DNA of 64,000 bases from the NCBI GenBank assembly GCA_019057795.1, contig JAHLWS010000031.1:1-64000 (forward strand), read 5' to 3'. Source of the stretch: Promethearchaeota archaeon. GTDB lineage: Archaea > Asgardarchaeota > Lokiarchaeia > Sigyniarchaeales > SOKP01. This document shows positions 17,523-27,600 of the stretch, piece by piece. The position numbers and the translations under genes were made by a program. Position 1 is the first letter of the stretch. The number at the start of each line of letters is the position of its first letter. A model generated the notes under the pieces. It did no database searches, was not told the origin of the DNA, and saw only the letters and a list, made by a program, of their open reading frames with translations.

Positions 17523-18668
17523 ATGGCAGAAGAAGAAAGTTTTTTAAACGCGAAAGCCTTAGTTGTCGATAACGGTACAGGGATTTCAAAAAACGGTTTC
17601 GCTGGTGAAGACCAACCTCGTTCTGTATTTCCAACTCTTATTGGCTATCCTAAATATGAATCGATAATGACCGATGTCGAACATTACACTCGAGAATATT
17701 ACATTGGAGAGGAAGCTATGCAACTTAAAGGTGTTTTAAAGTTGATGTTTCCTGTAGAACACGGTATTATCGAAGATTGGACTGCTATGGAAAAGATTTG
17801 GCATTACACGTTTTACACCGACTTACGAATCGATCCTAGCGAACATCCAGTTCTTTTAACTGAAGCTCCATTAAACCCAAGACCAAACAGAGAAAAAATG
17901 GCTGAAATAATGTTTGAAACATTCAATGTTCCAGCCCTTTACGTTGCGATGCAAGCGGTCCTATCTCTTTACGCCTCTGGTCGTACTACGGGATGCGTAA
18001 TAGATATTGGAGATGGGGTCTCACACGTTGTACCTATTTTCGAAGGTTTCGCTTTAAGTCATGCTATCCAAAGAATCGATCTTGCTGGCCGTGATATCAC
18101 AACTTACCTACAAAGATTACTCCGACAAAAGGGATATTCATTTACAACTTCTGCAGAGAAAGAAATTGTTAGAGATATCAAGGAAAAACTCTGCTATGTA
18201 GCAATCGACCCAGAAAAAGAAATGATGCTTTCCAAGAAAGTTGCTGGAATGGAAAAGAGCTACATGCTACCTGACGGAGAAACAATTAATGTAGGTGTTG
18301 AAAGATTTTTGGCACCAGAATGCTTCTTCAATCCATCAGTAATCGGGAAAGAGTTAGAACCTCTCGATGATGTAATTGTTGGTGCTATTTCCGAATGTGA
18401 TGTCGACCTTCGTAGAGACCTTTATGGTAATATTGTGCTTTCTGGTGGCTCAACAATGTTCCCTGGAATTAAAGAACGTTTAACCAAAGAAATTAAGGAA
18501 CAGATTCCAGAGTCCGTTGATGTTAAAATCATTGCCCCTCCAGAGCGTATGTATTCCGTATGGATTGGCGGTTCAATCTTAAGCTCCTTGAAGACATTCC
18601 ACCGAATGTGGGTTACGCGTCGGGAGTATAAAGAGATGGGTCCCCAAGTGATTCACCGCTGCTTTTAA
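17523..18668 (+). CDS. Lokiactin-type conventional actin
   Basis: This 381-residue protein aligns along its length with eukaryotic actin. Phosphate loop 1 is [17 protein letters not shown] (about residues 14-30) and phosphate loop 2 is [18 protein letters not shown] (about 159). The adenosine-site block is [16 protein letters not shown] (about 306), and the end VIHRCF resembles the VHRKCF end of actin. Asgard actins form filaments regulated by profilin and gelsolin homologues. Length is close to the 375 residues of eukaryotic actin with a short N-terminal extension. It is a single-gene unit with a hairpin and T-rich tracts directly after the stop. Confidence 0.97.
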   Translation: MAEEESFLNAKALVVDNGTGISKNGFAGEDQPRSVFPTLIGYPKYESIMTDVEHYTREYYIGEEAMQLKGVLKLMFPVEHGIIEDWTAMEKIWHYTFYTDLRIDPSEHPVLLTEAPLNPRPNREKMAEIMFETFNVPALYVAMQAVLSLYASGRTTGCVIDIGDGVSHVVPIFEGFALSHAIQRIDLAGRDITTYLQRLLRQKGYSFTTSAEKEIVRDIKEKLCYVAIDPEKEMMLSKKVAGMEKSYMLPDGETINVGVERFLAPECFFNPSVIGKELEPLDDVIVGAISECDVDLRRDLYGNIVLSGGSTMFPGIKERLTKEIKEQIPESVDVKIIAPPERMYSVWIGGSILSSLKTFHRMWVTRREYKEMGPQVIHRCF

Positions 18669-18730
18669 GCCCATCTGGGCAAATTCCTAATTTTTTTGAA
18701 TTTTTTATTTTTCTTTTTTATTATTTTTTC
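18669..18730 (+). terminator. Hairpin plus T tracts after actin
   Basis: GCCCATCTGGGC, a GC-rich stem-loop, starts on the base after the actin stop. Several runs of T (18691-18697, 18701-18706, 18714-18719) follow. Archaeal termination depends mainly on T-rich stretches. The added hairpin makes this look like an intrinsic terminator or an mRNA 3'-end stabiliser. Confidence 0.65.
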
Positions 18731-19011
18731 AATTCCTTAAATTAAATATTATCATACCAAAAATTTAGTGTTATATTTATAACTTCTTCTAAAGGTGTTT
18801 TTACTGAATAAAATCCGTATTTGTATCCCATAATTTTTAACTAAAATCTATTATTGAAATTTGGTAACTATTAATTTGATAATTTAGATTCAAAAAAATA
18901 TAAGTAGATAATAAATTTAATGTTGATTTAAATTAAAATGTATAAAGAAAAAAAAACGAAATCTAAAACCATTTTATTTGTAATATTATTGTGTATTGGA
19001 GCGTAAATTTC
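18731..19011. other. Intergenic region after actin
   Basis: AT-rich DNA lies between the actin terminator and the next rightward gene, and it probably contains that gene's promoter. I see no gene or strong repeat in it. Confidence 0.35.
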
Positions 19012-19986
19012 ATGCCTGAAAGTAGCGTTATTTTAAACGATCTTAACAAGGTTTTTATACCTTGTCGAACGGTATTAGAGATGGAAGCGTTAACATCTTT
19101 GTTTTTAGAATATTATAACTACGATCTAATCAAAGAGGTTCCCAAAAGTCAACCATCAAGCCAAAAAATTGTAGAAGTTTTTCGAATTTTAGAATGCAAA
19201 CCTCTTGAGAGAATTATTGGATATTTTATTGATGTAGTTGTGCATAAACTCAAACCGGTTGTGATGTATGCAAGAGACCATCAAGATCGATTTAGAATGG
19301 GAAATGTAGTGGCTTACACTCAAACGCGCGTGTGCCTCTATCTAGCGCTGCATAGATTAAAGTTAAAGTTTTTGATCATAAATCATTTTATGAAGGAATT
19401 TAAAGAAAATAAATTTAAATTAAATTTACCGGATGAACAAGAGGGTTTAGGAGCTCACGCGTTTATGGCTTCTTTCTATAAGAACTACACTCATAAGAAT
19501 AAAATGAATCTGAGATTAATGCTTTCAACGAAAAGAGTTTCAGAGAGAGTTAGCAAATTAATTGATCTTAAGGACATTGTAACTAACGAGGATATTATTT
19601 ACGCAATAACTTTTAAAAAGTTTTTAGATGACAAGAATCGAATTAAATTTATTATGAGAGAAATAAAGGCTTCACTATTCGTATGCAAAGTCATGTTCGC
19701 ACAAATGGATGTTCTTAACCCTTTTTCCGTTGGAAAAGAAACTATGATCGATGCTGAAGAAATTATGTTAAGCCAAGATTTTATACCAGTACTAATACCC
19801 GCGATTTCAAATTGTTATTTAGGGAATAATCCAGCTCAACTTGAAGATTTATTTCGAGCTTATGAATTTATGATGAAAAGAGTATTGGAAGGACTTAATT
19901 ATGGAATAGGAATAGCTTCAGGAGGCCAAATAATTCTCGATTTAGATGATACAATATACAATTCAGGAAATATCTTCGATATTTAA
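19012..19986 (+). CDS. Unknown helical protein downstream of actin
   Basis: I do not recognise this protein of about 324 residues. It is rich in predicted helix, lacks signal peptide and membrane spans, and has only scattered cysteines. Blocks that may be useful for searching are KPVVMYARDHQDRFRMG (about 85-101), LPDEQEGLGAHAFMASF (about 141) and RVLEGLNYGIGIASGG (about 295). I chose ATG 19012 (MPESSVIL) over an upstream in-frame start at 18991 because the residues between them are not conserved-looking. It follows actin in the same direction after about 340 bases. Whether it belongs to the cytoskeletal system is unknown. Confidence 0.7.
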   Translation: MPESSVILNDLNKVFIPCRTVLEMEALTSLFLEYYNYDLIKEVPKSQPSSQKIVEVFRILECKPLERIIGYFIDVVVHKLKPVVMYARDHQDRFRMGNVVAYTQTRVCLYLALHRLKLKFLIINHFMKEFKENKFKLNLPDEQEGLGAHAFMASFYKNYTHKNKMNLRLMLSTKRVSERVSKLIDLKDIVTNEDIIYAITFKKFLDDKNRIKFIMREIKASLFVCKVMFAQMDVLNPFSVGKETMIDAEEIMLSQDFIPVLIPAISNCYLGNNPAQLEDLFRAYEFMMKRVLEGLNYGIGIASGGQIILDLDDTIYNSGNIFDI

Positions 19987-20056
19987 GTAATATGCTGAAA
20001 CTTACTCGATAGAAGAAGATAATAAAAAGTAAAAAATTGAATTTAATTCATATAAA

Positions 20057-21169
20057 TTATTGTCGCTCTTTTAGAGCCTTTGCATATCTCTCGTATTTCC
20101 TTTTGCCAAAACCAATTACTTTAGCTAGCATCTCTGACTTTTTGACGGATGTGTTAAATTCGTTTGGCTCTTTAATATAACCTTCTTTTAAAGCATTGTT
20201 GTAAATTTCTTCGCCAATTTTAGTTCTTATCACCGTCGTAGTGAATCCATCTTGCGACCCTAAACCCCCAAATGAGATGTCTGCATAAACATTGGAAAAG
20301 TCTCGGCAAGCGTAGCAAGCTGCTCTAGTAATTCCTCCCAATTCATTAAAACCGATGTGGATAGATTTCTGATTTTGAAGCGTTAATATTAAGTCTTCTT
20401 TGATATTCATTTTTTCAACTTCGCTAAACGAGAAGTTAAATTTTTCTTCCAATTCTTTTCGACCTTCAATATTGAAAGAAAAATTTAAATTGCAAAATAG
20501 CCCTAAAGTATATTTTATTATGTGTGCTGGCAAAATACTCAATTCTTGCATTTTCCTAATAGACATAATTTGGCAAGGGGTACCAACGACTGCAATGCTC
20601 ATCATATCCGAGCTAACGACTTTTTTTAATTTAGCTATTGTAGGAATGAAAGTATTATAGTTTTCTAAACCAACAACGCCTTGAGATAAATCAAAATGAG
20701 ATCCTGCGGCTTCAATTAATTCTTCTTTAGTTGTCGCAAAGAAGGGTACTCGGTTAAACGGTCCTTCCTTTTTAGAAACTATTGCCCCATTTATTAAATT
20801 ACGATCTAATAAATAACTGAGAATGGCAGTGACCGCACCTCCATCAGTCGCGTTCTTTAAAATCTCTTCCGAATTAGCTTTATTCGAAGTAATTTTCAAC
20901 CAATTACCTATGGATACTTTATATTCGTATCTTTCATTTAACTCCTTATCTAACACATGAGTTTGGGGGCAAATTAAATAACAGATACCACATTTTAAAC
21001 AATTATCTTTATTATAATACCTTGGAGGACCAGATTCAGACATCTCGATTGCTTTTATATCGTGTGCTGAGCAAAAACTTACGCATCCTCCACATTCTCC
21101 ACAGATTCCAAGTTCGTGAACATCTTTTATTAAATCATCAAAAGATTTTGGTAAAACTTCGTCAACCAT
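20057..21169 (-). CDS. frhB: FrhB-type F420 oxidoreductase subunit
   Basis: This 370-residue protein has two ferredoxin-type clusters near the N-terminus (CGECGGCVSFC, about residue 18, and CLKCGICYLIC, about residue 57). A FrhB/FdhB domain follows, with TDGGAVTAILSYLL (about 107) and the block ACYACRDFSNVYADISFGG (about 285-303). FrhB proteins carry FAD and [4Fe-4S] and exchange electrons with coenzyme F420. Related subunits feed electrons into heterodisulfide reductase-like complexes. It is the last gene of the Hdr/Flx operon, about 55 bases after FlxA. This suggests an F420 entry or exit point for the complex. Some relatives act with other partners, so F420 specificity is inference. Confidence 0.87.
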   Translation of the reverse strand: MVDEVLPKSFDDLIKDVHELGICGECGGCVSFCSAHDIKAIEMSESGPPRYYNKDNCLKCGICYLICPQTHVLDKELNERYEYKVSIGNWLKITSNKANSEEILKNATDGGAVTAILSYLLDRNLINGAIVSKKEGPFNRVPFFATTKEELIEAAGSHFDLSQGVVGLENYNTFIPTIAKLKKVVSSDMMSIAVVGTPCQIMSIRKMQELSILPAHIIKYTLGLFCNLNFSFNIEGRKELEEKFNFSFSEVEKMNIKEDLILTLQNQKSIHIGFNELGGITRAACYACRDFSNVYADISFGGLGSQDGFTTTVIRTKIGEEIYNNALKEGYIKEPNEFNTSVKKSEMLAKVIGFGKRKYERYAKALKERQ

Positions 21170-21223
21170 TTTTTAACCTACCTTTTTTTTATTTTTCTTT
21201 TTATTTGAAATTTATTTAATTTT

Positions 21224-22069
21224 TTAATATTCGGTTGGCAATTTTTTAAGCTCTGCCAAAGAAAAAACGGGACCATCGATACAGACGTATTTATTACCAA
21301 TATTGCATCTCCCACATTTTCCAACTCCACATTTCATCCTCATTTCTAATGAATTTAGTATCTGTTCGTCATTAAATTTTAATTCTTCTAGAACGGCTAT
21401 CGTCGTCTTAATCATGATTGGGGGGCCACACACTACAGCTATAGCGTTATCCGAAGAAGGGGCTACTTCTTTTACAATAGCGGCTACGAAACCTACTTTT
21501 TCTTTCCATCCCTCCTCTTCGCGGTCAATCGTTAAAACCACTTCGATATCGTCGTGTTTTTTCCATTCTTCTAAAACATTGCGGTACAAAACTTCGCTGG
21601 AGTCGCGATTTCCATAAATCACTATGATCTTCTTGTAATCCTTTCTGTGCTTTTCGTTTAAAAAGTAAATTACGAGGGATCTTAAAGTTGAAAACGCGAA
21701 TCCCCCACCAATAACCACAATATCCTTACCCTTCATTTCTTCAATAGGCCATCCGTTTCCAAAAGGTCCTCTTACGCCTACAACATCTCCAATATTACAG
21801 TTGTGAAATTCCGATGTTACGGTTCCCATCTTTTTTATAGTAAATTTAATCGAGCCTTCTTCAGTAGGAGATGAAGCAATTCCTATAGGCGCTTCACCCT
21901 TTCCTATTAAACTTATTTCAGCGAATTGACCAGGAATATAATTGAAATTACTATAATCTTCTTCTTTCTTAAATTCTAATTCAAGAGTTTTTATGTCATT
22001 AACTTTGTTTTCAGAAACAATATTTTTTACAGTGGTTAACATTGGGATATAAAGATTAGGCACTTGCAT
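21224..22069 (-). CDS. flxA: FlxA/sulfhydrogenase gamma-like FAD/NAD(P) oxidoreductase
   Basis: This 281-residue protein belongs to the ferredoxin-reductase/PyrK group. It has an FAD site in YIPGQFAEISL (about 41-51), a GxGxG-like NAD(P) site in VVIGGGFAFSTLRSLV (about 115-130) and a C-terminal [2Fe-2S] set CGVGKCGRCNIGNKYVC (about 248-264). FlxA is the NAD(H)-binding subunit of FlxABCD-HdrABC complexes, and the same fold serves as the gamma subunit of sulfhydrogenases. It overlaps the end of FlxB by 14 bases, so the two are coupled. It gives the complex a probable NAD(P)H entry site. Confidence 0.88.
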   Translation of the reverse strand: MQVPNLYIPMLTTVKNIVSENKVNDIKTLELEFKKEEDYSNFNYIPGQFAEISLIGKGEAPIGIASSPTEEGSIKFTIKKMGTVTSEFHNCNIGDVVGVRGPFGNGWPIEEMKGKDIVVIGGGFAFSTLRSLVIYFLNEKHRKDYKKIIVIYGNRDSSEVLYRNVLEEWKKHDDIEVVLTIDREEEGWKEKVGFVAAIVKEVAPSSDNAIAVVCGPPIMIKTTIAVLEELKFNDEQILNSLEMRMKCGVGKCGRCNIGNKYVCIDGPVFSLAELKKLPTEY

Positions 22070-23117
22070 TCTCCTCCTCTTTTATTTTTATATTATTTAT
22101 TTTATTAATTATTGTTCTGAGATCGTTATTAACTGGGCATACTTGGATACATCGGCCACACCCCACACATCCAATTATATCGTAATTCAAGGGGTAATAA
22201 CTAAATTTGTGTAATATACGATTTCGGCATCGCTCAATATTACTATTGCGGGGATTGTGACCGCTCGTATGAAGCGTATAAAGGCAGAATTGGCAAGTGT
22301 CCCAGATTCTTATTCGTCTGCCACGATTCTCGTATTGATCATTCTCATCGATAACATCAAAACAAGTGCATGTAGGGCATAAAAATGAACACGATCCACA
22401 CCCTAAACAATTTTCGCTAATCTCTTCCCAAATTTCGTTGCCAAAATTACTTTCTAAAATCTCACTCGTGTTAGTTAGATCTAGTTTGGTGGTTATTAAC
22501 TCTTCTGCGTTCTTTGCTAATTCTTGTGCTTTTTTTATATCTGCTTCAGAAGCTTTTGAAAGCCATGACAATTGTTGAATTAAGTTATTACCCTTATCAC
22601 TTATACCTTCTACTAAATATTTATCGCCTAAATCTACTAAAAAGATATCCATATCATCTTTTTGGAAGGGATGTCCTTCAATCGATGTACAAAAACATGT
22701 GCTTTTTGGAGAATTACAACCAATTCCTATTATTAAGCTATTTTCTCTTTTTTTTAAGAATATCTCATCTTGGAAATCCCCAAAAGCAAAGAATTTTTCT
22801 AACAGATCAAAACTATGAGCATCGCACGGTCTTATACCGAAAAGAATATTTTTTTCGTCTAAATCTTTTCTATCTTCAATTTCTGTAACATTTTTACCAT
22901 CAGTTTTAAATTCAAAAAGAACTTCCATCTGTGGAAATAAAATTTCTTTTGGCGGAATTTTAGAATTGAAATAATTTAATTCAATTTCTTCCGGGTTTGA
23001 AATTTTTCTATAAGCAATATAACCTTTTTCTTTGACGGGAGCAAAGAAATTATATTCTCCTGATAACTCATTATATAAATTTGCGACCTGCTCTTTCATT
23101 AAAATCATTAATTCCAT
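22056..23117 (-). CDS. flxB: FlxB/sulfhydrogenase beta-like iron-sulfur protein
   Basis: This 353-residue protein has two [4Fe-4S] motifs in its C-terminal third, CLGCGSCSFLCPTCTC (about 238-253) and CVGCGRCIQVCP (about 318-329). The N-terminal part contains GIRPCDAHSFDLLEKFF, characteristic of the sulfite reductase A / sulfhydrogenase beta family. These subunits relay electrons between the flavin subunit (FlxA) and the rest of the complex. The gene overlaps flxA by 14 bases. The family has members in hydrogenases, Asr-type sulfite reductases and Flx, and the neighbours favour Flx. Confidence 0.87.
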   Translation of the reverse strand: MELMILMKEQVANLYNELSGEYNFFAPVKEKGYIAYRKISNPEEIELNYFNSKIPPKEILFPQMEVLFEFKTDGKNVTEIEDRKDLDEKNILFGIRPCDAHSFDLLEKFFAFGDFQDEIFLKKRENSLIIGIGCNSPKSTCFCTSIEGHPFQKDDMDIFLVDLGDKYLVEGISDKGNNLIQQLSWLSKASEADIKKAQELAKNAEELITTKLDLTNTSEILESNFGNEIWEEISENCLGCGSCSFLCPTCTCFDVIDENDQYENRGRRIRIWDTCQFCLYTLHTSGHNPRNSNIERCRNRILHKFSYYPLNYDIIGCVGCGRCIQVCPVNNDLRTIINKINNIKIKEEENASA

Positions 23118-23133
23118 TTTCTCACCACCTATA

Positions 23134-24159
23134 TTAATCCTCTTCCATCATAAATTCTTCTTTATCATCCATACTAAACGACATCATTGGAGGTACCGTT
23201 TCTTTATCCATACCTGAAGTAAAGTTATATCTTTCTTTTACAATTTTCTCTAATTTTCTTGTTATTAAATTCAAATCTATACCCATGGGGCAAACGCTAC
23301 TACAAGCGCCACAAGCAACACATCTACCCGCTAAGTGCATAGCTCGATTAAAATGAAAAGCAAAAATATCTGTAAAATCAGTTGTTTTTCCAAACCAAAT
23401 GGGTTTATTTTGGTCCACGAAACACAGATTGCAATAACACATCGGACAAACTTCTCTACACGCATAACATCTCGTACAAGCGCTTAAAGTATCTTTAATA
23501 TATGCCCATTTTTCTTCAGAAGTTTTGGATTCAAAATCAGAAATATCGTTAAAATCATCTTCAACAACGGGATTTTCTAAGCATTCTCCTACACATGAAC
23601 CATCCACATTAGGAGGGGATTTAACTTTACAAACTTTACATAATTCATTCATATATTCGTCGAAAGGACATGTTTCTTCAAAATCTCTTCCCTTTACGAT
23701 AATATTATTACCCAAAATAGAGGTTTCTAATATTTCTCTTTCTCCTATTTCCTTCTCAATTCTTTTTCTATTTATTATTCCATTACAGGAAATTCCTATC
23801 ATTTTAATATTTTCAAAATTAATTTGATTCTCGACGGCTAAATGAATTAATGCTCTTCCAACGCAACCTTTTGCGACAATACCAACTTTCAATTTTTGAC
23901 CCTCTTCGTCGTACAGTGTAGGAATTCTAGGAGCTAAATAATTAGCTAAATTTACATAACATAAATTATTCCACACCAATTTATCCACATCTTCTTCATT
24001 CGTAATGAAAACTGGAGAAGAGCTTAAGGGGACCGTTCCCTTTGTATAACCGATAATAACATCAACTTCCTTTTCTCTAAGCAAATTCCTTGCTAATTCT
24101 TTAATCTTATTTTCGATGTCTTGGTTTTCTGATTCAATATCTCCCATTTTTATCACCAT
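23134..24159 (-). CDS. flxC: FlxC-like dicluster ferredoxin subunit
   Basis: This 341-residue protein has two clusters in its C-terminal half: CTRCYACREVCPMCYCNLC (about residues 227-245) and CVACGACSSVCPMGIDLN (about 282-299). A cysteine-containing N-terminal domain (VGIVAKGCVGRAL, about 92) resembles FrhB/FdhB-type proteins. A middle motif, CPFDEYMNELCKVCK, adds further cysteines. It sits between FlxD and FlxB, overlaps FlxD by 7 bases, and is the expected third iron-sulfur relay of the Flx module. The acidic tail after residue 310 has no cysteines. Confidence 0.8.
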   Translation of the reverse strand: MVIKMGDIESENQDIENKIKELARNLLREKEVDVIIGYTKGTVPLSSSPVFITNEEDVDKLVWNNLCYVNLANYLAPRIPTLYDEEGQKLKVGIVAKGCVGRALIHLAVENQINFENIKMIGISCNGIINRKRIEKEIGEREILETSILGNNIIVKGRDFEETCPFDEYMNELCKVCKVKSPPNVDGSCVGECLENPVVEDDFNDISDFESKTSEEKWAYIKDTLSACTRCYACREVCPMCYCNLCFVDQNKPIWFGKTTDFTDIFAFHFNRAMHLAGRCVACGACSSVCPMGIDLNLITRKLEKIVKERYNFTSGMDKETVPPMMSFSMDDKEEFMMEED

Positions 24160-24614
24160 TTTTTCTCAAATTTTTTATTTGGTCCCAGTTTTTTAACCAA
24201 CTTGGTGGTTTTTCTTATCAAAACAGCAAAACGTTCACCTTCAGCAGCAGAAGCCCACATAAAATTAACTCTATCTGGTTCAATTCCAAAGAATTCTAAT
24301 AGATCCTTTAAAATTCCAAACCTTCTTCTAGCTACTAAATTTCCTGTTAAATAATGACAATCTCCGGGATGGCATCCAGAAACCAGAACTCCATCCCATC
24401 CATCTAATAAAGCTTTTACTATAAAATAAGGATTTATTCTACCTGAACATGGAACTCTAACTACTCTAATATTTGGAGGGTATTGAATTCTACTCACTCC
24501 TGCTAGATCAGCTCCTGCATAGGAACACCAATTGCATAAAAATGCTAATATCTTAGGTTCCCAATCATCATTAATTTCTTTCACTTGTTCTGTTTCACTC
24601 GTAATTTCGTTCAT
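24153..24614 (-). CDS. flxD: MvhD/FlxD-like [2Fe-2S] subunit
   Basis: This 153-residue protein has the MvhD layout: FLCNWCSYAGADLAG (about 28-42), VRVPCSGR (about 53) and SGCHPGDCHY (about 79). These cysteines hold the [2Fe-2S] cluster that docks electron-donor modules onto HdrA. It begins 4 bases before the end of the fused HdrA gene region and overlaps FlxC, forming the hinge between the Hdr and Flx halves of the operon. A second MvhD-like protein with a C-terminal extension is encoded at 27638-28408. The 17-residue N-terminal extension is acidic. Confidence 0.9.
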   Translation of the reverse strand: MNEITSETEQVKEINDDWEPKILAFLCNWCSYAGADLAGVSRIQYPPNIRVVRVPCSGRINPYFIVKALLDGWDGVLVSGCHPGDCHYLTGNLVARRRFGILKDLLEFFGIEPDRVNFMWASAAEGERFAVLIRKTTKLVKKLGPNKKFEKKW

Positions 24615-24618
24615 TTTA

Positions 24619-27600
24619 TTAATTCCTCCCAGTTATCATTGCAAATATTTGTTCACCTGTAAAGCCGCGAATGTCAATGGCAGCACACCTGCAGTTACCT
24701 GCACATGCCCCACATCCTTTACAGAGTACTGAATTTATATATGCAACTCTACCGAATCGCCTATCATCGATTAATTCAATAGCGTTATAGGCGCAATTAT
24801 CAATACACATTCCACACCCAGTACAACGAGCCATGTCTATCTCTCCGATTTTACCTTCAACTTCGATCTCATCTTTAGAGAGAATTGTACAAGCCCTTGC
24901 AACGGCTGCGTTAGCTTGAGCAATAGAATCCTCAATTGTTTTTGGACAATGTGCTAATCCTGCCACAAATACGCCTTCTGTAGCGAAATCTACTGGACGT
25001 AGTTTAACATGGGCTTCTAAAAAGAAATTATCGTTGTTTAACGGAACTTTTAGCATCATTGCTAAACTCTCGTTATCCTCGCGTTTTGCTATAATACCCG
25101 CACTTAAAACTAAAAGATCGGATTCAATTGTAATTTCTCCCATCTTCTGAGTCTTTAATTTAACTTTTAATACTGAACCTTCTGAAATTATTTCTGGAGG
25201 TTCATTTTCTTCGTATTTAATGAATATTACTCCTTTTTCTCGCGCCTCTCGATAATACTTTTCTTTAAACCCATATGTTCTTATATCCCTAAATAAAACT
25301 ACAACTTCAACGTTTGGATTTTTCCGTTTTGCCAAAAGAGCGTTTTTTATCGCTTCAGCACAACACATTTTACTGCAATAGGGATGGTCGTCGTTTCTAG
25401 AACCAACACACTGGATCATAACTACTGATTTTTTATCGTTAATATCATTAGAAGTGTTTAATAATTTTTCAAATTCTGATTGTAGAATTACTTTGTTATT
25501 CTGACCGTATAAATACTCTGTAGGCAGATGTTCTTTAGCTCCCGTGGCTACAATCACCACTCCGTGCTCAAACTCTGCTTTCTCTTTCTTCGAGCCGTGG
25601 ATAACTGTAGTTTTAAAATTTCCAATATAACCATCAATAATTTCGATTTCTGCTTGAGTAAAAACACGGATTAATTTGTTTGAATTGATTTTTTCAATTA
25701 AATCTGATATAAATTCTTGAACATTGCCACCTTCAAGCGTGTTATATATATGTCGAGCAAATCCCCCTAATTCTTTTTGTTTTTCAACTAAAAACGTTTC
25801 ATATCCTTGCGTTGCAAAATTAAGTGCAGCAACCATTCCACTAATTCCCCCGCCAACAATTAGAGTCTTTTGAGTTACTGGTAATTTTATCCTTTCGATA
25901 GCCTCAATATTTCTTGCTTTATTTACAGCCATCCTCACAAGGTCCTTCGCCTTTTCGGTTGCTTTGTCCCACTCGTTCATGTGAACCCAAGAACATTGAT
26001 CTCTGATATTTGCCATTTGAAATAAATATCTGTTTAAACCTGCTTCTCTAATTGTTTCTTGAAACAACGGTTCGTGAGTTCTTGGCGTACAAGAAGCAAC
26101 AACAACGCGGTTAAGGTGATATTCCTTTATTATATCTTTTATTATTGTCTGAGTATCTGCGGAACATGTATATAAATTATTATCAGCTAAAACTACATTT
26201 GGAAGATTACTTGCATATTTGGTAACTTCCGGTACATCTAAAAAGCCCCCTATGTTGATTCCACAGTAACAGATAAACACACCAATTCTGGGTGGTTGAC
26301 CTCTTACAAATATCTCTGGAGGAAGCGTTTTTTCTGTTATTAATGTACCTTTCTTTTCGTATAAAAGTTGATTAACGCAACCAGCAGCAGCGCTAGCTTG
26401 CGTAACTGTATCTGGAATGTCTTTAGGTGAAGAAAAAGCTCCACAAGCAAATATTCCCGGTTTTGATGTTTGTACCGGGTTAAAAACATCTGTCATAGCA
26501 AAATCATATTCATTTAATTCTATGCCGAACTTCTCTGCAAGAAATTTAGCGTCGTTAGGAGGATTTAAACCAACAGCAAGGACTACCATGTGATAATCTT
26601 CTTCTACTATTGTACCATCTTCCGTTTCATATTTAATTCTTAAGTCTTTCGTTTCTTGTACTTCGGTTATTGAAGATACACGGCTTCTAATATAGCGAAC
26701 TCCATATTGTTCTTGTGCCCGAATAATGTATTTATCAAAATCTTTACCATATGCCCTTACATCCATGCTAAAAATCGTTGGTTTTATTTGATGCATGTGT
26801 TCATGGGCAATTACTGCTTCTTTCGCAGTATACATACAACATACTGACGAACAATAGGGCTTTCCTTTACCTGTATAATCACGAGAGCCTATACATTGAA
26901 GGAATGCTACTTTTTCTGGGACATCTCCGTCCGAGGGTCGTAATACTCTCCCCGCGTAAGGACCACTAGCACTTAAAATTCTTTCAAACTCTATGCTCGT
27001 AACTACATTCTTATACTTTCCATATCCATAAAGATTACCTTCTGATGGAACGTATTCGTCAAATCCCGGAGCCAATATTATTGCACCAACATTAATTTCG
27101 ATGTTCTCGTCTTTTCTATCGTATTCTATGGCTTTTGCTTTGCAGACTCCTTGACATATTCCACAACCAATACAATAATTTTTATCAATAGCAAATACGA
27201 GAGGTACCGCTTGAGGATATTTAACTGATGTTGCTGCGTATTTCGCTAAACCTTCGTTAAATACATCAATCGCTTCAACAGGACACTCGCGACCACACAC
27301 TCCACAGCCAGTGCATTTTTCAGGGTTTATATATAACGTTTTTTTTAGTACTTTAATTGTAAAATTTCCAGCTTCTCCTATAACCTCTTGAATTTCACAA
27401 TTAATACTTAAATCTATGTTCTGGTGTCGCCCGGTTTCAACTAACTTAGGACTTACAATACACATCGCACAATCGTTCGTAGGAAATGTTTTATCCAGCT
27501 GTGCCATTACACCACCAATGCTCGTCGTGGATTCAATCAAATAAACTTTATATCCCGAATCTGCTAAGTCTAATGCCGCTTGCGAACCTCCAATTCCAGC

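Noticed and set aside
20057..24159. Idea that the Flx genes are a sulfhydrogenase
   Set aside because: FlxA and FlxB resemble sulfhydrogenase gamma and beta, but no [NiFe] small or large subunit is in the window, and FlxC and FlxD/MvhD with Hdr genes fit the Flx-Hdr arrangement better.
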